Assembly: GCA_030789695.1 (NCBI GenBank)
Contig: CM061142.1
Location: forward strand, 277,071,043 to 277,135,042
Source of the DNA: Scilla litardierei
Taxonomy: Eukaryota > Streptophyta > Magnoliopsida > Asparagales > Asparagaceae
Direction of reading: 5' to 3'
DNA: 64,000 nt
Both the position numbers and the translations under genes were made by a program. Within the stretch, counting starts at the first letter, position 1. Each line of letters begins with the position of its first letter. The notes beneath the pieces were generated by a model. It saw nothing but the letters and a program-made list of their open reading frames with translations, was not told where the DNA came from and ran no database searches. Below, one piece after another: positions 54,700 through 64,000 of the stretch.

Positions 54700-56912
54700 G
54701 ATTTAAAAACCACTAAGATTTTAGGCCTTGGGTTCTTTGGTTTTATATGAATTGGGGCGTGCCAAACGAAAGGAGAGCGATTTATTCAAGGAAAAAGACA
54801 AAGTTCAAAAACCTAGGAGAGGTCTAAAACTGATACTCTCCTCTCGCTAACGAGGTGACGATATTATTAAAACGCTAGAAAAAAAAATTTCCTAGACTAT
54901 TGGATCGAGTACACATGTTTCGAAAGGTGGATCCAGGATGTGGATTGGAGCATGCAGCTGCTCCATCTGCTCCTTTCATGGTTCCGCTAACGTCCAGGTG
55001 CCACAAACACTATCGAACTCCAGCAATGCTCCCACTAAAGTTTCTTGAGATAACCACCTAAATCCTGCAAGAAATATGGATCATCAGTCCGATGCAGAAA
55101 CTCTTTCCCTGAAATAAAAGTATCCCAAAGAGAATCGTCAAAATCTATTGAAAAGCATGGAATGTGGTGACAAAAACTCCCTAAGAATGGAATGATATCT
55201 CTTGATGGTGACGCCATCGTCTCCTTGCCAGCTCTATATGTGTGCTCCTTAGGTGCAGACATGCTCCAGCATACCTCCGTTGAATGGAAATTCGTGTCCT
55301 GTGGGGGTTGTGACTTGTCAAGAATGTTTGAATCTTAAAAACTATGAAATGACATATGAGATTCAGGAATGGAGTCTAAAATATTTCCCTGAATGGGAGC
55401 GTTAGGCTCTGGTGGATGTGATGCTTATGGTGGAGCGAGAAGGTCATGTGGAGGTTGTGGTGGAAGAAGGATTTATCACGCTCTCAAATATAAGGCGTTG
55501 TATCCATGGACTTACTCTCATCCTCCTCATCGATGAGCGTATTCTCCATGGTTTCCTTGGTGCTCACACGTGTACGAAGTGGAGGATAAGATCAAACAGG
55601 GAGAATAACTTGGGCTCTTCGACGTCTGAGATTCTATTGTCACCCAAGTATACCTCACTTCCATCTTCTGTGGTGGAATAATGATACATAGTGTTCCCGT
55701 TAATTCGTACAAAAAGTCCCATCATCCATATCATCATCTTCTGTGAAGTCCAAGATGTTCTGCCATGGTCATTGCTCGCTACCAACCTCTCCAAGCAAGA
55801 TCGTTTCTACCTATTGGCCAATGTGTGGCTCATCATCTATTTGGAGTATGGTGTCTGGTGTGTGGAGATGGATGTGAGCATCGGTGGTACGTGTCTCAGA
55901 GGTGTTACATGCACAGGGAAATAAACTCATATTTAACTCTCTTAATTTTAAATCGTATGATTTACCTTCTGTGGAACAGGCTGTCAATGATGCGTGAGAC
56001 ACGGCTTTAGCCTCCTTGTACTTTCAGGCTGCTTCAGGCAGCATGTCAAAGAATTGGCCTCCATTCATCTTCATCATGAACTCTTGCAAATCAATAAGCA
56101 GTCCTCCACTGAAGAAGGTGATGAGTCAAAATGTGTCGACACCATGCTATAACAATCCATCCACCACTTTGTTAAATCTTTCCCAAGCTTGCCAAAGAGT
56201 CTGTCCAGCGAGCTGGGTAAAGCTAGCAATCTTCTCCCTTGTTGTTTGGTGTCTCTTTGACTAATCACTGATGGTAAAATGTGGCTCCTCCACCAATATT
56301 ATCTCTCCCTGACGATGTTTGTACAATGGTCGAATCCCTTGCTTGTATCTCTGACTATCCTTGTGATATGGAAGTTTGGGATAGGTATTAGGCAGTCTCT
56401 TGAATGCCGGCATCGATATGCTTAGAAAGGGAGATGGAGTCTATTGGCCTTGGTTTTGAATTTGGATTTCTAGAATAAACTCAAGGTTGGACTTTTGTGG
56501 TGGAGGTGGAGGATTACGATAAGAGGTTTCATGAGGCAAGTTGTAGGCATATGATGGTGGGTTGTAGGGACGGGCGTAATGTTGGCTTTGGGGAAATAGG
56601 TGCCCCTGTAATCCACAAAATTCACAAATGGCTGCAACGTACGAAAAATAAGTATACCCTCCCATCTAAGCACCCTGTGATAGCGAAGCATCGAAATTTC
56701 CCAAATATGATCCATTGGGCATCCATATAATCTCTGAAAAGCACCTGACAAATAAACGAAATGGCTAAGAGAAGCACATCAGTGGTATAAAAGGATAGCA
56801 AAAATTCAATGGCGGTGGTGTAAAAATTTTCGTTTATTATGATTTTAATAAATTTATGAAAAGTACGTAGTGTAACTAACGCAAGATCTAACTAATATTA
56901 ATCAAGGAAACC
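54700..56912 (-). pseudogene. gag: E gag region, heavily degraded
   Basis: Between the primer site and M, the minus strand gives short gag-like phrases only. REKIASFTQLAGQTLWQAWERFNKV near 56240-56150 has the shape of the Athila/Tat gag C-terminal helix (..ETLYEAWERFK..). The phrase MKMNGGQFFDMLPEAA follows near 56060. Near 56610 a CEFCGLQGHL phrase resembles half a zinc knuckle, out of normal order. Many stops and shifts are present. From 55500 to 54700 I recognise nothing. No protease or reverse transcriptase is present. Confidence 0.45.
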
Positions 56913-56934
56913 TCCCTGGCAACGGCGCCAAAAA
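56913..56934 (-). other. E primer-binding site (tRNA-Asp type)
   Basis: Minus-strand TTTTTGGCGCCGTTGCCAGGG two bases after the LTR end, the classical Athila/Tat primer site. Confidence 0.85.
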
Positions 56935-56936
56935 CT

Positions 56937-57427
56937 TGTTCATCTAGTTTTAATATTTGTAAACAAAAAGTGCACAGCATCGTCGTAGCGCTCTACAGGT
57001 CATTCGCAGGAAGGTTGATTGATCGAGTACTAGCTCGATCCCAGGTCATTGCTAGCTACGTGAATCATTTGAACATGGAATAAGATTACATGGAATTAAC
57101 AAAGAATAGGATACGTGAACATATAGAATGAGTTTTAGCACAAGAGATAACATCTAAGAAAACAATGAAGCACAATTAAAGCCATCAAAATGTTAATAAA
57201 ACACATAGAAAAGAACATCAAATACTCATCTCATTGAATCAGTTATGGGAGTCGTCAATTCCAAGTACAACCTAAGAGAACACATCCCAAAATCCTAATC
57301 TAATCTAACTCTACTCCTAAAACTCGAAGAAAACATGAAAAGGGTGAAGAAAACGAAATAGGGCATGGCTCTCCATTTGCTAGCAGTGCCCCAAGGGCAT
57401 AATACAACTCAAAACCCTATTGGGTTC
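56937..57427 (-). mobile_element. E 5' LTR, inner part
   Basis: It matches 49689 onward (AAACTAGATGAACA end next to the primer site, GTAAACAAAAAGTGCACAGC, CAATCCCAGG-type phrases). It is cut at 57427 by F. Confidence 0.8.
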
Positions 57428-57669
57428 TGATGAGTGTTTATTATATATAGTTTTCCACTCTTTTTCATGCACGTTTTACACTGTTTCATTCTCTATTCAT
57501 CCTCGTTTTCCCCGTTTTGTCTCTTCTTTTGCTTTGTGGTCCCTCACATGCTTTGCAGGAAATTTATGCCGATTTGTAATCATATAGCGAGATGTAAGCG
57601 CAAAGAGGCAAAAGGAGAGAAGCTGGGGGAGGTCAATCGCGCAAGGGGTAAGAGTTTTATGAAGAATAT

Positions 57670-58020
57670 GGCTCCATGCGGCCATGTCACTATGTCCACG
57701 TGGCCGCGTCAATCTGTCAAAGAAGCAACTTTAACGCGGACGCGTCAATTTCACCAAACGGTTTCATCAGAAGACTTTTTGGAGTGAAGTGAAGTATGAA
57801 TATCAGAGAGTTTTACGGCCCACGTTATCTTTGACGACACGGCCGCAAAACTATAGCCTCCAGAGCAGAATGACACGACCGCATCAACAGACCATGTGGC
57901 CGAGTAACCATCTTCAATGCGGCCGCGTCGCCATTGACGCGACCCCGTGGCCAAACCCCAGTCACCGGTTCCTTTAGGGAATGACACGACCGCATCGTTT
58001 CTTGACGCGGTCGCGTCGGA
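57670..58020. repeat. Palindrome cluster in F U3, type GACGCGGCCGCGTC
   Basis: Units include TGCGGCCATGTCA, ACGTGGCCGCGTCA, AACGCGGACGCGTCA, GACACGGCCGCA, GACACGACCGCATC, ATGCGGCCGCGTCG and GACGCGGTCGCGTCG. All lie upstream of the TATA box at 58079. Confidence 0.75.
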
Positions 58021-58078
58021 CCCCTTCCCTACGATTTCTAAGCCGGATCTGGGGGTATTTTTGTCTTTTGGGCGCACG

Positions 58079-58086
58079 TATATAAG
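58079..58086 (+). promoter_or_regulatory. TATA box of F LTR
   Basis: TATATAAGCACCCC, about 60 bases after the last palindrome. Confidence 0.5.
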
Positions 58087-59145
58087 CACCCCTTCATCCT
58101 CCTGCGAAGGAGATCTTGTTTTAAAGAAGTTTTCTAACTTTTCTAGGGGTTTGGGTCGTTTTGTAAGATTTCTAACTCTTTTATTCAGTTTTTTTTGTTC
58201 TAAACATTTATTAGTGTAATACTCTTTATTTTTTTAATAGAATTTTTTCCTCATTATTACTGTGTTGTTTCATCATCTATTGATGTTGTAGATTGAATCA
58301 ATGTCTTTGGACGCTTACCCATTGCTAGAATCACCCTCTATTCTAATGGGTAGTGAGTAGTTTTCATCTAGGGCAATGGGATGAACCCCATTGGATTAGG
58401 GTCATGGGTTGAACCAAATAATTGATTTAGTTGCTGGGATAGTTGAGATTAGGGGTACATTGGGACGATTATTATCTCCGTTGATTTGACCCCTCCATTC
58501 GAGGCGATCGGGTCGGTCGCCGATCAAAAGTCGGGACCAGCCCATGGATCTGATCCCTACGACGATCCATACTATCTGTGTAACTAATACACCAACGGTC
58601 ACCGAGTAGATCTCTCCCAATGTAGGTCTAATACCCGAACACCACCATGGGCGGGAGGAAGATTGAGAACATTCATCAATCGTAATGCACCCGACGTACA
58701 CCGATGCATCGAAGAACCTCCGACATTGGTGTAGGTTGGGTTGGCCTATCATTGCATTACACCAGTAGGGGGGTAGGACATGACATAAGAGAATAACCTA
58801 TCATGCATCACGATAATGGGGGATAGTCGAATGATCTTAGGTCACACGACCTCTTCCGAGTCCCAATAAACCCGGCAACCTATCGATTATTAATTCAACC
58901 CTAACACTAGTCAAATGGCGGGGATTCCTCATGCCTTAGAGCTTGTATCCCCTTGTTTACACTTTTCCATCATTCACCGACAATTCACCATAACTATCGC
59001 ATAGCTCTCATCCGAAGACCCATATGAACCAATACTTATTGACCGCATCCTCGTGTTCGACACGTAAGAGACTACACAAGACCCATGCGCTACGGTTTTT
59101 ATTAGCATCGTTTGGTCCCCACTTGGGGGGGCCGCGATCATCTTT

Positions 59146-59163
59146 TGGCACCGTTGCCGGGGA
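59146..59163 (+). other. F primer-binding site (tRNA-Asp type)
   Basis: TGGCACCGTTGCCGGGGA; one change from TGGCGCCGTTGCCGGGGA. Confidence 0.85.
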
Positions 59164-59718
59164 GGCATGATTTTGATATTGGTTCTTTAGTCTTTGTAGA
59201 GAGACATCGTATTTTTTTACCCTACATTCACTTCTCTATTTTTTTTGATTTTGCAGGTGAATACAGGTTTTTTTGATGATGTTGGCCACTTCGAGAACCG
59301 CACTAGCCCTTGCAAACATGATGTACATCCTGACACAGCATTTAACCCAGCTAAGAATGGGAGCAGCTTCCTTCAATCCAACTGTGTCGGCGAGCCACGG
59401 TGTATGCCACATGTAGGGATACATACATGACCAACATCGACCTACAATTCACCCCTCCGACCCTTTTTCTCACCTACCCCACCATCATTGGACGGACTAT
59501 GCCACCCCTCCAAATCAAGATATCCATATGGACGCACAGTATTCCTTCCTGCAACTAACGCCACTTGAGAGGATTGTGATGGATACCCAGCTACAGGGGC
59601 CACTGACAACATTGAGTACCAGCCTCCACCTCGGAGGCTCGACCGTGAGCAAGAACCGATCACGCCCCGAGAAGAGTTACCGCAGATCATCGAAACTTGC
59701 TACCGGATTAGTACACTA
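59164..59718 (+). other. F remnant where gag and protease should be
   Basis: About 550 bases with only short open stretches (59245-59430, 59528-59719). I see no gag helix, knuckle or DTG/DSG protease box. Confidence 0.5.
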
Positions 59719-61213
59719 ATGCCATCAATGGGGAAAGCCTCAACTTCAGAAGTTGCAAGACATAAAAGTGACCATGCTCCTTATCGGGATGTTGAACCTT
59801 CAAGGGACATGCCACATGTCGAGATAATAGAGTTAGGGGATGTCGACCCCTCAGATGTAGATCTTAAACCCCTTCTCACTAATTTAAAGTATGCCATCCT
59901 AGGGGAGAATTCGACGTACCCAGTCATCGTCAACACCTCATTGTCAAATAATGAGCTTGACGACCTCCTAGCTATCTTAAAAAAGTTCAGAAAGGTCATA
60001 GGATACTCGATCGATGATATAAAGGATCTTAGCCCAGAGAGTGCACTCATAGGATCCTTCTTAAGGATGAGATTGCCACCTCTATCGAACATCAAAGGCG
60101 TCTTAACCCCAATATGAAGGAGGTGGTCAAAAGGAAGTTTTGAAACTACTTGAAGCAGGAATAATCTACCCTATCTCTGATAGTAGGTGGGTTAGCCTGG
60201 TCCAAGTAGTTTCAAAGACGGGAGGAATAACAGTGTTTAAGAATGATAAGGATGAGCTCATCCCAACTCGGACTGTCACCAGGCGGAGGATGTGCATCAA
60301 CTATAGGAAGCTCAATAAGGCAACCCAAAAAGACCATTACCCTCTTCCCGTCATTGATAAAATGCTGGAGCATCTGGCCAAGCACTCACACTTTTGCTTC
60401 CTTGACGGGTATTCTGGGTTCCTCCAAATACCCATACATCACGACGACCAGGAAAAGACTACATTCACTTGTCCCTACGGCACCTTTGCCAACCGAAGGA
60501 TGCCGTTCGGACTATGTAATGCACCTGCGACATTCCAAAGGTGCATGACTGCCACCTTTTCTGAATTTGCCAAGAATATCATGGAGGTGTTCATGGACGA
60601 CTTCTCTGTCTATGGCGCAAGCTTTGATGCTTGTCTAAAAAATTTGACTAAAGTGCTCGAAAGGTGTCAAGAAGTTAATCTAGTGCTCAACTGGGAAAAA
60701 TGCCACTTCATGGTCCAAGAAAGGGTAGTTCTTGCCTCGTGGAATTGAGGTTGACAAGTCCAAAATTGAAGTCATCGAGAGGTTACCACCTCTCGTAAAT
60801 GTGAGAGGGATTAGAATCTTTCTTAGACATGCAAGATTTTATCTCCGCTTTATTAAGGATTTTTCCAAGATCGCACGACCAATAACCGAATTACTAACTA
60901 AAGACACCCCTTTTATATTCTTTGACGATTATCATTTAGCTTTTAACATGTTAAAGAAGGATCTCACCACTGTGCCAATCATCCAACCCCCGAACTGGAG
61001 CCTACCTTTTGAATTAATGTGTGACGTGAGCAACGTCACCGTTGGAGTAGTTTTGGAGCAAAGGAAGGACAATAAACTCCATGTTGTTTACTACACTAGC
61101 AAAACCTTGGATGAAGCCCAACAGAATTGCACTACTACAGAAAAATAACTGCTCGTCGTCATCTTCGCCATCGAAAAGTTTAGGTCATATATCATTGGGT
61201 CCAAGGTCATTGT
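59719..61213 (+). pseudogene. pol: F pol: RT linker, reverse transcriptase, RNase H, broken
   Basis: 59719-60117 gives the linker (LKPLLTNLKYAILGEN, IGYSIDDIKDLSPES). A shift near 60040 leads to EHQRRLNPNMKEVVK, and another near 60137 to 60140-60748: LEAGIIYPISDSRWVSLVQVV, CINYRKLNKATQKDHYPLP, FLDGYSGFLQIPIH, MPFGLCNAPATFQRCM, and the catalytic EVFMDDFSVYG near 60585-60615 (FMDD, usual in Athila). A small deletion near 60735 leads to 60732-61148: RGIEVDKSKIEVIERLPP, FIKDFSKIARPI, LPFELMCDVSNVTVG (start of RNase H; Val for Ala). A TAA at 61146 and then FAIEKFRSYIIGSKVIV run up to the G insertion at 61214. Confidence 0.88.
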
Positions 61214-61507
61214 TGATCACTCCGTATTTTACACCTTTTTTCTGCATGTTTGCATGCCATTTTGATCGCTCGAATCGCGTTTTTCACGATTTTTCGGCAA
61301 TATTGCGATGCTTTTCACCATTTCTTGTTTTTGTCGAATTTCAGGAGATTCAGAGCGATTTGGAGTGATTCTGAGATGCACCCACTCCGGAGTGTCACCC
61401 GCGACTCTTTTGAGGGTAATTCTGTGATTGGAGATGAGTGGAGGAAGAAAGAACGTCGTAGGAGCGAAGAGGGAGCAAAAATACGAAGATTGGGCATTTT
61501 CAGCATG

Positions 61508-61880
61508 TCACTCAACCGAGTGAAGGAGTCACTCGGCCGACCATCGAGAGCCCGCTCGGCCGGCCAGATCGGACACGCAATAGACTGAGTATTAGCGTGC
61601 ACTCGGCCGAGTATCGCCAGCCCACTCGGCCGAACCACGGAGACACCACTCGCCCGAGTGGCATCAAGACGACGGCAAGAAAAATCCCAGACTTACTGTA
61701 ATATGTCAGTCGACTCCCGAGTTCCGACTCGGCCGAGTGAAGAAGTCCCCTCGCCGAAGCAAAGAAAGTCACTCGGCCGAGTGACTCCCGAGGAGCCGAC
61801 CCCCAAAAGTCCGAAGTTACTGGAATTTGGCAGGGTTTGTCACTCGGCCGAATGACATTTGTCACTCGGCTGAGTGAGCC
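61508..61880. repeat. Palindrome cluster in G U3, type ACTCGGCCGAGT
   Basis: Eleven units in 370 bases, among them CACTCGGCCGAGT (near 61600), GACTCGGCCGAGTG (near 61727), CACTCGGCCGAGTG (near 61770), CACTCGCCCGAGTG and CACTCGGCTGAGTG. Confidence 0.85.
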
Positions 61881-61960
61881 GTGCTGCCTGTAGCGTAAAT
61901 TGCGAATTTGAGGCTGCGCAGGGGCAATTTTGTCACAGTTTTTTGGGCGATTTTGGGGGG

Positions 61961-61968
61961 TATTTAAC
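61961..61968 (+). promoter_or_regulatory. TATA box of G LTR
   Basis: GTATTTAACCCCAGTTTTT, same relative place as TATTTAAGCCCAGTTTTG in H. Confidence 0.5.
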
Positions 61969-63018
61969 CCCAGTTTTTAACCTAGTTTAGAGAGCTTTTT
62001 CAGAACTTTTGGCAGCCTTTTTAGATTACTTTTTAGGAGATTAGATTGAGTTCTTTTGGGAGAGAGAAAAGTGTTATTTTGTTGGATGCTATTGAATCTT
62101 CATTGGTTTGTCTCTCTCTCTCTATCAAAAACCTCATTTTTATTGATATATTGAATATTACAATGAATTCTACTGTTTTTATTATTGAATTTCCATTGAA
62201 TTGCATTATGAATTGTGAGTAGTTTTATCGTCTTAGGGTGTAGGGATGAACCCTACGAGCCCTATTTCTAATTTGTAATGAATTGGTAAAATTATTGCTA
62301 GAATTGATTAGGGTTAGTTTGGGATTGATTTAATACGAATAGCTAGGGATTCATACCGATTGGGATTTACAAGAGATTGGATCCCAACTCGATAGGAAGC
62401 CCTAGAAATTCGAATTGGTTTGCAATTGAATTTCTCCGGAATCGGTTTGCAAGAGATTGGACCGAAACTAGGGTTTTCGATTGCAATTCTATACCAATAC
62501 CAGTTTGTAAGAGATTGGACGGGTAGGAACTATCCCAACCTAGGTCGTAGCTCGAGTTTGCACGAGAGTGGGCCCGAGATACGATTGAACGATGATGTTG
62601 TTCTTCACGCTAGCTTGCCTAGGTTAGGGTTTGCAAGAGATTGGACCCTACCCTAGGGTTGCTATAGAACGGCAATAGCGCAAAAGCGTGAGTTTGGTTC
62701 TACATTTAGTTGCAACTAGTTCACCTGAATTGTGAGTCTAGCAATTGTGAAACCTACTAATCACAATGACGAGATACGGTTTGTAGCGGGGATTACCTAC
62801 CCCTAGGCGTTTTTATTAATTTGATATTTCCTTTATACAATTGAACGACTGTGACCGCTTTATTGCGAACATTTCTCGACTGTTCTTATAGCCAGGTGAA
62901 TTGAAGAAGACACTGTCATTTGCCCTCCTCGTGTTCGATACATGTTTACCGCTACACCGTGCGCTTGTGGTAAGCCTAGCGAGTCTCGTCATAGGTGTGT
63001 ATCCAGGGCGCGATCAAG

Positions 63019-63040
63019 TTTTTGGCGTCGTTGCCGGGGA
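63019..63040 (+). other. G primer-binding site (tRNA-Asp type)
   Basis: TTTTTGGCGTCGTTGCCGGGG, two bases after the LTR; one change from the classical TTTTTGGCGCCGTTGCCGGGG. Confidence 0.88.
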
Positions 63041-63156
63041 GGCGATAGTGTTTGATTCTACCTACCTAGATATTTTTCTTTTTGTTTTATTATATCTATT
63101 TTTATTTTACCCTTCCTTTGTGCTAACAATTTCTTTGAAACTCTGTTTTCCCTTGC

Positions 63157-64000
63157 ATGTACACGAGATCCACGGCGAAACCCGAGGAAATACTATACGA
63201 TCCGGAGATCGAACGTACATTGAGGAGGATCAGAGCGGAGAGGAGACTCGATACGAAAGGGAATTTTATGACCCATCCTGAGACACCCGAAGAATTGGTG
63301 GAGCAAATGGCGAGGATCATTTCCATTAGAGATAGGCTTCGGCCTAAGACTTCCTCCACGACCTCATCCATAGCTATGCCGGAGTTGGCGGCCGACAAAA
63401 ATTTCGAGTTGAAGATCGGATTGGTAGTTCTGATGCAGCAAGACCCTTTTCATGGGAATTCCCATGAGAACCCTCACTATCACATCCAGCTCTTTTTATC
63501 AAAATGTGCCACCTTCCAAATGCCGGGCGTCTCCATAGATGCTATCAGACTGCGCATCTTCCCCTTCGCACTCAAGGACAAAGCCTTATATTGGTTGAGG
63601 ACGCAACCTGAAGGAATCTTCACCACTTGGGATGAATTGGCGAGTGCCTTCGTCGACAAATTTTACCCGCCCTCCAAGACGTTGAAGATAAGAAGTGCCC
63701 TCATGTCCTTCAAGCAAGGACCACAAGAGACTCTCTATGAGGCGTGGGAGAGTTTCAAGGACTTGCAACATCAATGCCCACATCACAGCATTGAAGATTG
63801 GGAGCTTGTCCACAGTTTCTACAATGGACTCCAACCGGGCACACAACAGATTATTGATGCTACCGCAAACGGATCCATTTTGTCAAAGACTCCCGATGAA
63901 GCTACGGCCTTACTATAGGAAATGGCTTCCAACAACCAACAATAGGGGGACGAGCGAGGACATTCTTCGTCCTCCTTGAAGCCCACGAGTATCTATGAGG
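63157..64000 (+). pseudogene. gag: G gag, 5' part, two in-frame stops
   Basis: ATG at 63157 (MYTRSTAKPEEIL) is the first after the leader and opens a 253-residue frame. Residues 75-250 form an Athila-type gag domain (PF03732-like): DPFHGNSHENPHYHIQLFL, MPGVSIDAIRLRIFPFALK, ALYWLRTQPEGIFTTWDEL, FVDKFYPPSKTLKIRSAL, ETLYEAWESFKDLQHQCP, FYNGLQPGTQQIIDATANG, KTPDEATALL. A TAG at 63916-63918 stands where the family has Glu, and a second TAG follows EMASNNQQ at 63943. Otherwise the frame is clean up to the window end. The zinc knuckle would lie beyond. The early part is intact, so decay is recent. Confidence 0.88.

Larger units (their letters stand above)
49689..57427 (-). mobile_element. E: Athila-like element, minus strand, split by F at its 5' LTR
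   Basis: 3' LTR 49689-50743, noncoding 3' region, ORF1, an extra LTR-like segment (M), degenerate gag, primer site at 56913-56934 and part of the 5' LTR (56937-57427). There is no protease, reverse transcriptase or integrase, so pol was lost. F entered the 5' LTR after ...TATTGGGTTC. The rest of that LTR lies beyond the window. Confidence 0.75.
57428..59140 (+). mobile_element. F 5' LTR
   Basis: 1713 bases from TGATGAGTGTTTATTATATATAG to GGGGCCGCGATCA. The start is shared with E's family, but the rest differs. It has a palindrome cluster at 57670-58020, a TATA box at 58079, the Athila phrase CTAGGGCAATGGGATGAACCCC (58365-58386), and repeated CATCACGATAATGGGGG/CATTACACCAGTAGGGGG phrases in U5. 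Confidence 0.82.
57428..61213 (+). mobile_element. F: Athila-like element without gag, split by G
   Basis: 5' LTR 57428-59140, primer site at 59146, about 1 kb of degraded sequence, then protease-RT linker, reverse transcriptase and RNase H. The distance from primer site to reverse transcriptase is too short for gag and protease, so a large deletion occurred. The 3' part lies beyond G, outside the window. Confidence 0.8.
61214..63016 (+). mobile_element. G 5' LTR
   Basis: 1803 bases, TGATCACTCC to GGGCGCGATCA. Palindrome cluster 61508-61880, TATA box 61961, and the Athila phrase CTTAGGGTGTAGGGATGAACCC (62231-62252). U5 has at least four GTTTGCAAGAGATTGG-type phrases (62365-62660). Confidence 0.88.
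61214..64000 (+). mobile_element. G: Athila-like element, 5' part (continues past window)
   Basis: 5' LTR 61214-63016, primer site and gag. It is inserted in F RNase H; the five bases before it are ATTGT, and the matching duplication must lie outside the window. Same family as H. Confidence 0.88.

Noticed and set aside
1..64000. Host protein genes, rRNA, snoRNA, CRISPR or prophage-like regions
   Set aside because: Every stretch with recognisable coding phrases belongs to retrotransposons; no direct-repeat/spacer array or rRNA sequence was seen.

Overview
The window looks like pericentromeric or otherwise heterochromatic nuclear DNA of a flowering plant. Nearly all of it is LTR retrotransposon sequence of plant-specific lineages: Ty3/gypsy Athila-like elements, Ty3/gypsy Tekay-like chromoviruses, and Ty1/copia SIRE/Maximus-like elements. 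I found no host gene, rRNA, tRNA gene or CRISPR array. Most element genes carry stops and frameshifts. I use letters for the elements; the letters are mine. I cannot name the species.

Layout from left to right. 1-860: N, minus-strand piece of a Tekay-like LTR lying in H. 861-6158: 3' half of H, an Athila-like element with ORF1, 3' noncoding region and 3' LTR. 6159-6349 and 14691-16679: J, an Athila-like LTR split by A. 6350-14685: A, a SIRE-like copia element (minus strand, target-site duplication AAATG) with gag, pol and a third ORF. 16680-21875: K, a second SIRE-like copia (LTR, primer site, gag), itself split by a solo Tekay-like LTR at 17693-20451 (duplication GTAGG). 21876-24202: 3' LTR and 3' flank of an Athila-like element E (minus). 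At 24202/24203 the sequence jumps back into copia gag (B), and the order B - J - K - E repeats. This second copy runs to 51990 but is opened at 28342 by C (28343-46551, duplication TATAA), which is itself opened by D (32763-43146, duplication TTTAG). After removal of later insertions the two copies match over about 9.0 kb each, so a tandem duplication happened before the solo-LTR, C and D insertions.

The second E copy continues to 57427 (ORF1, an unexpected inner LTR-like segment, degenerate gag, primer site, 5' LTR). F (57428-61213, Athila-like, gag lost) lies in E's 5' LTR, and G (61214 to the window end, Athila-like, same family as H) lies in F's RNase H region.

The best preserved element is D, a Tekay-like chromovirus with near-identical LTRs, gag, protease, reverse transcriptase, RNase H, integrase and a C-terminal chromodomain-like tail. 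Its frame is broken by one stop in gag and a small deletion in RNase H. Two further gaps in its reading frame look like spliceosomal introns. C has Tekay-like ends but no gag or pol, so it is probably non-autonomous.

The signals I find most worth following are: paired hairpins with an invariant GACAACG loop and compensating stem changes in Tekay LTRs; the two candidate introns in D; palindrome clusters with family-specific sequence that sit just upstream of the TATA box in most LTR families here; a small acidic ORF kept in diverged LTRs; and a membrane-like ORF inside C.
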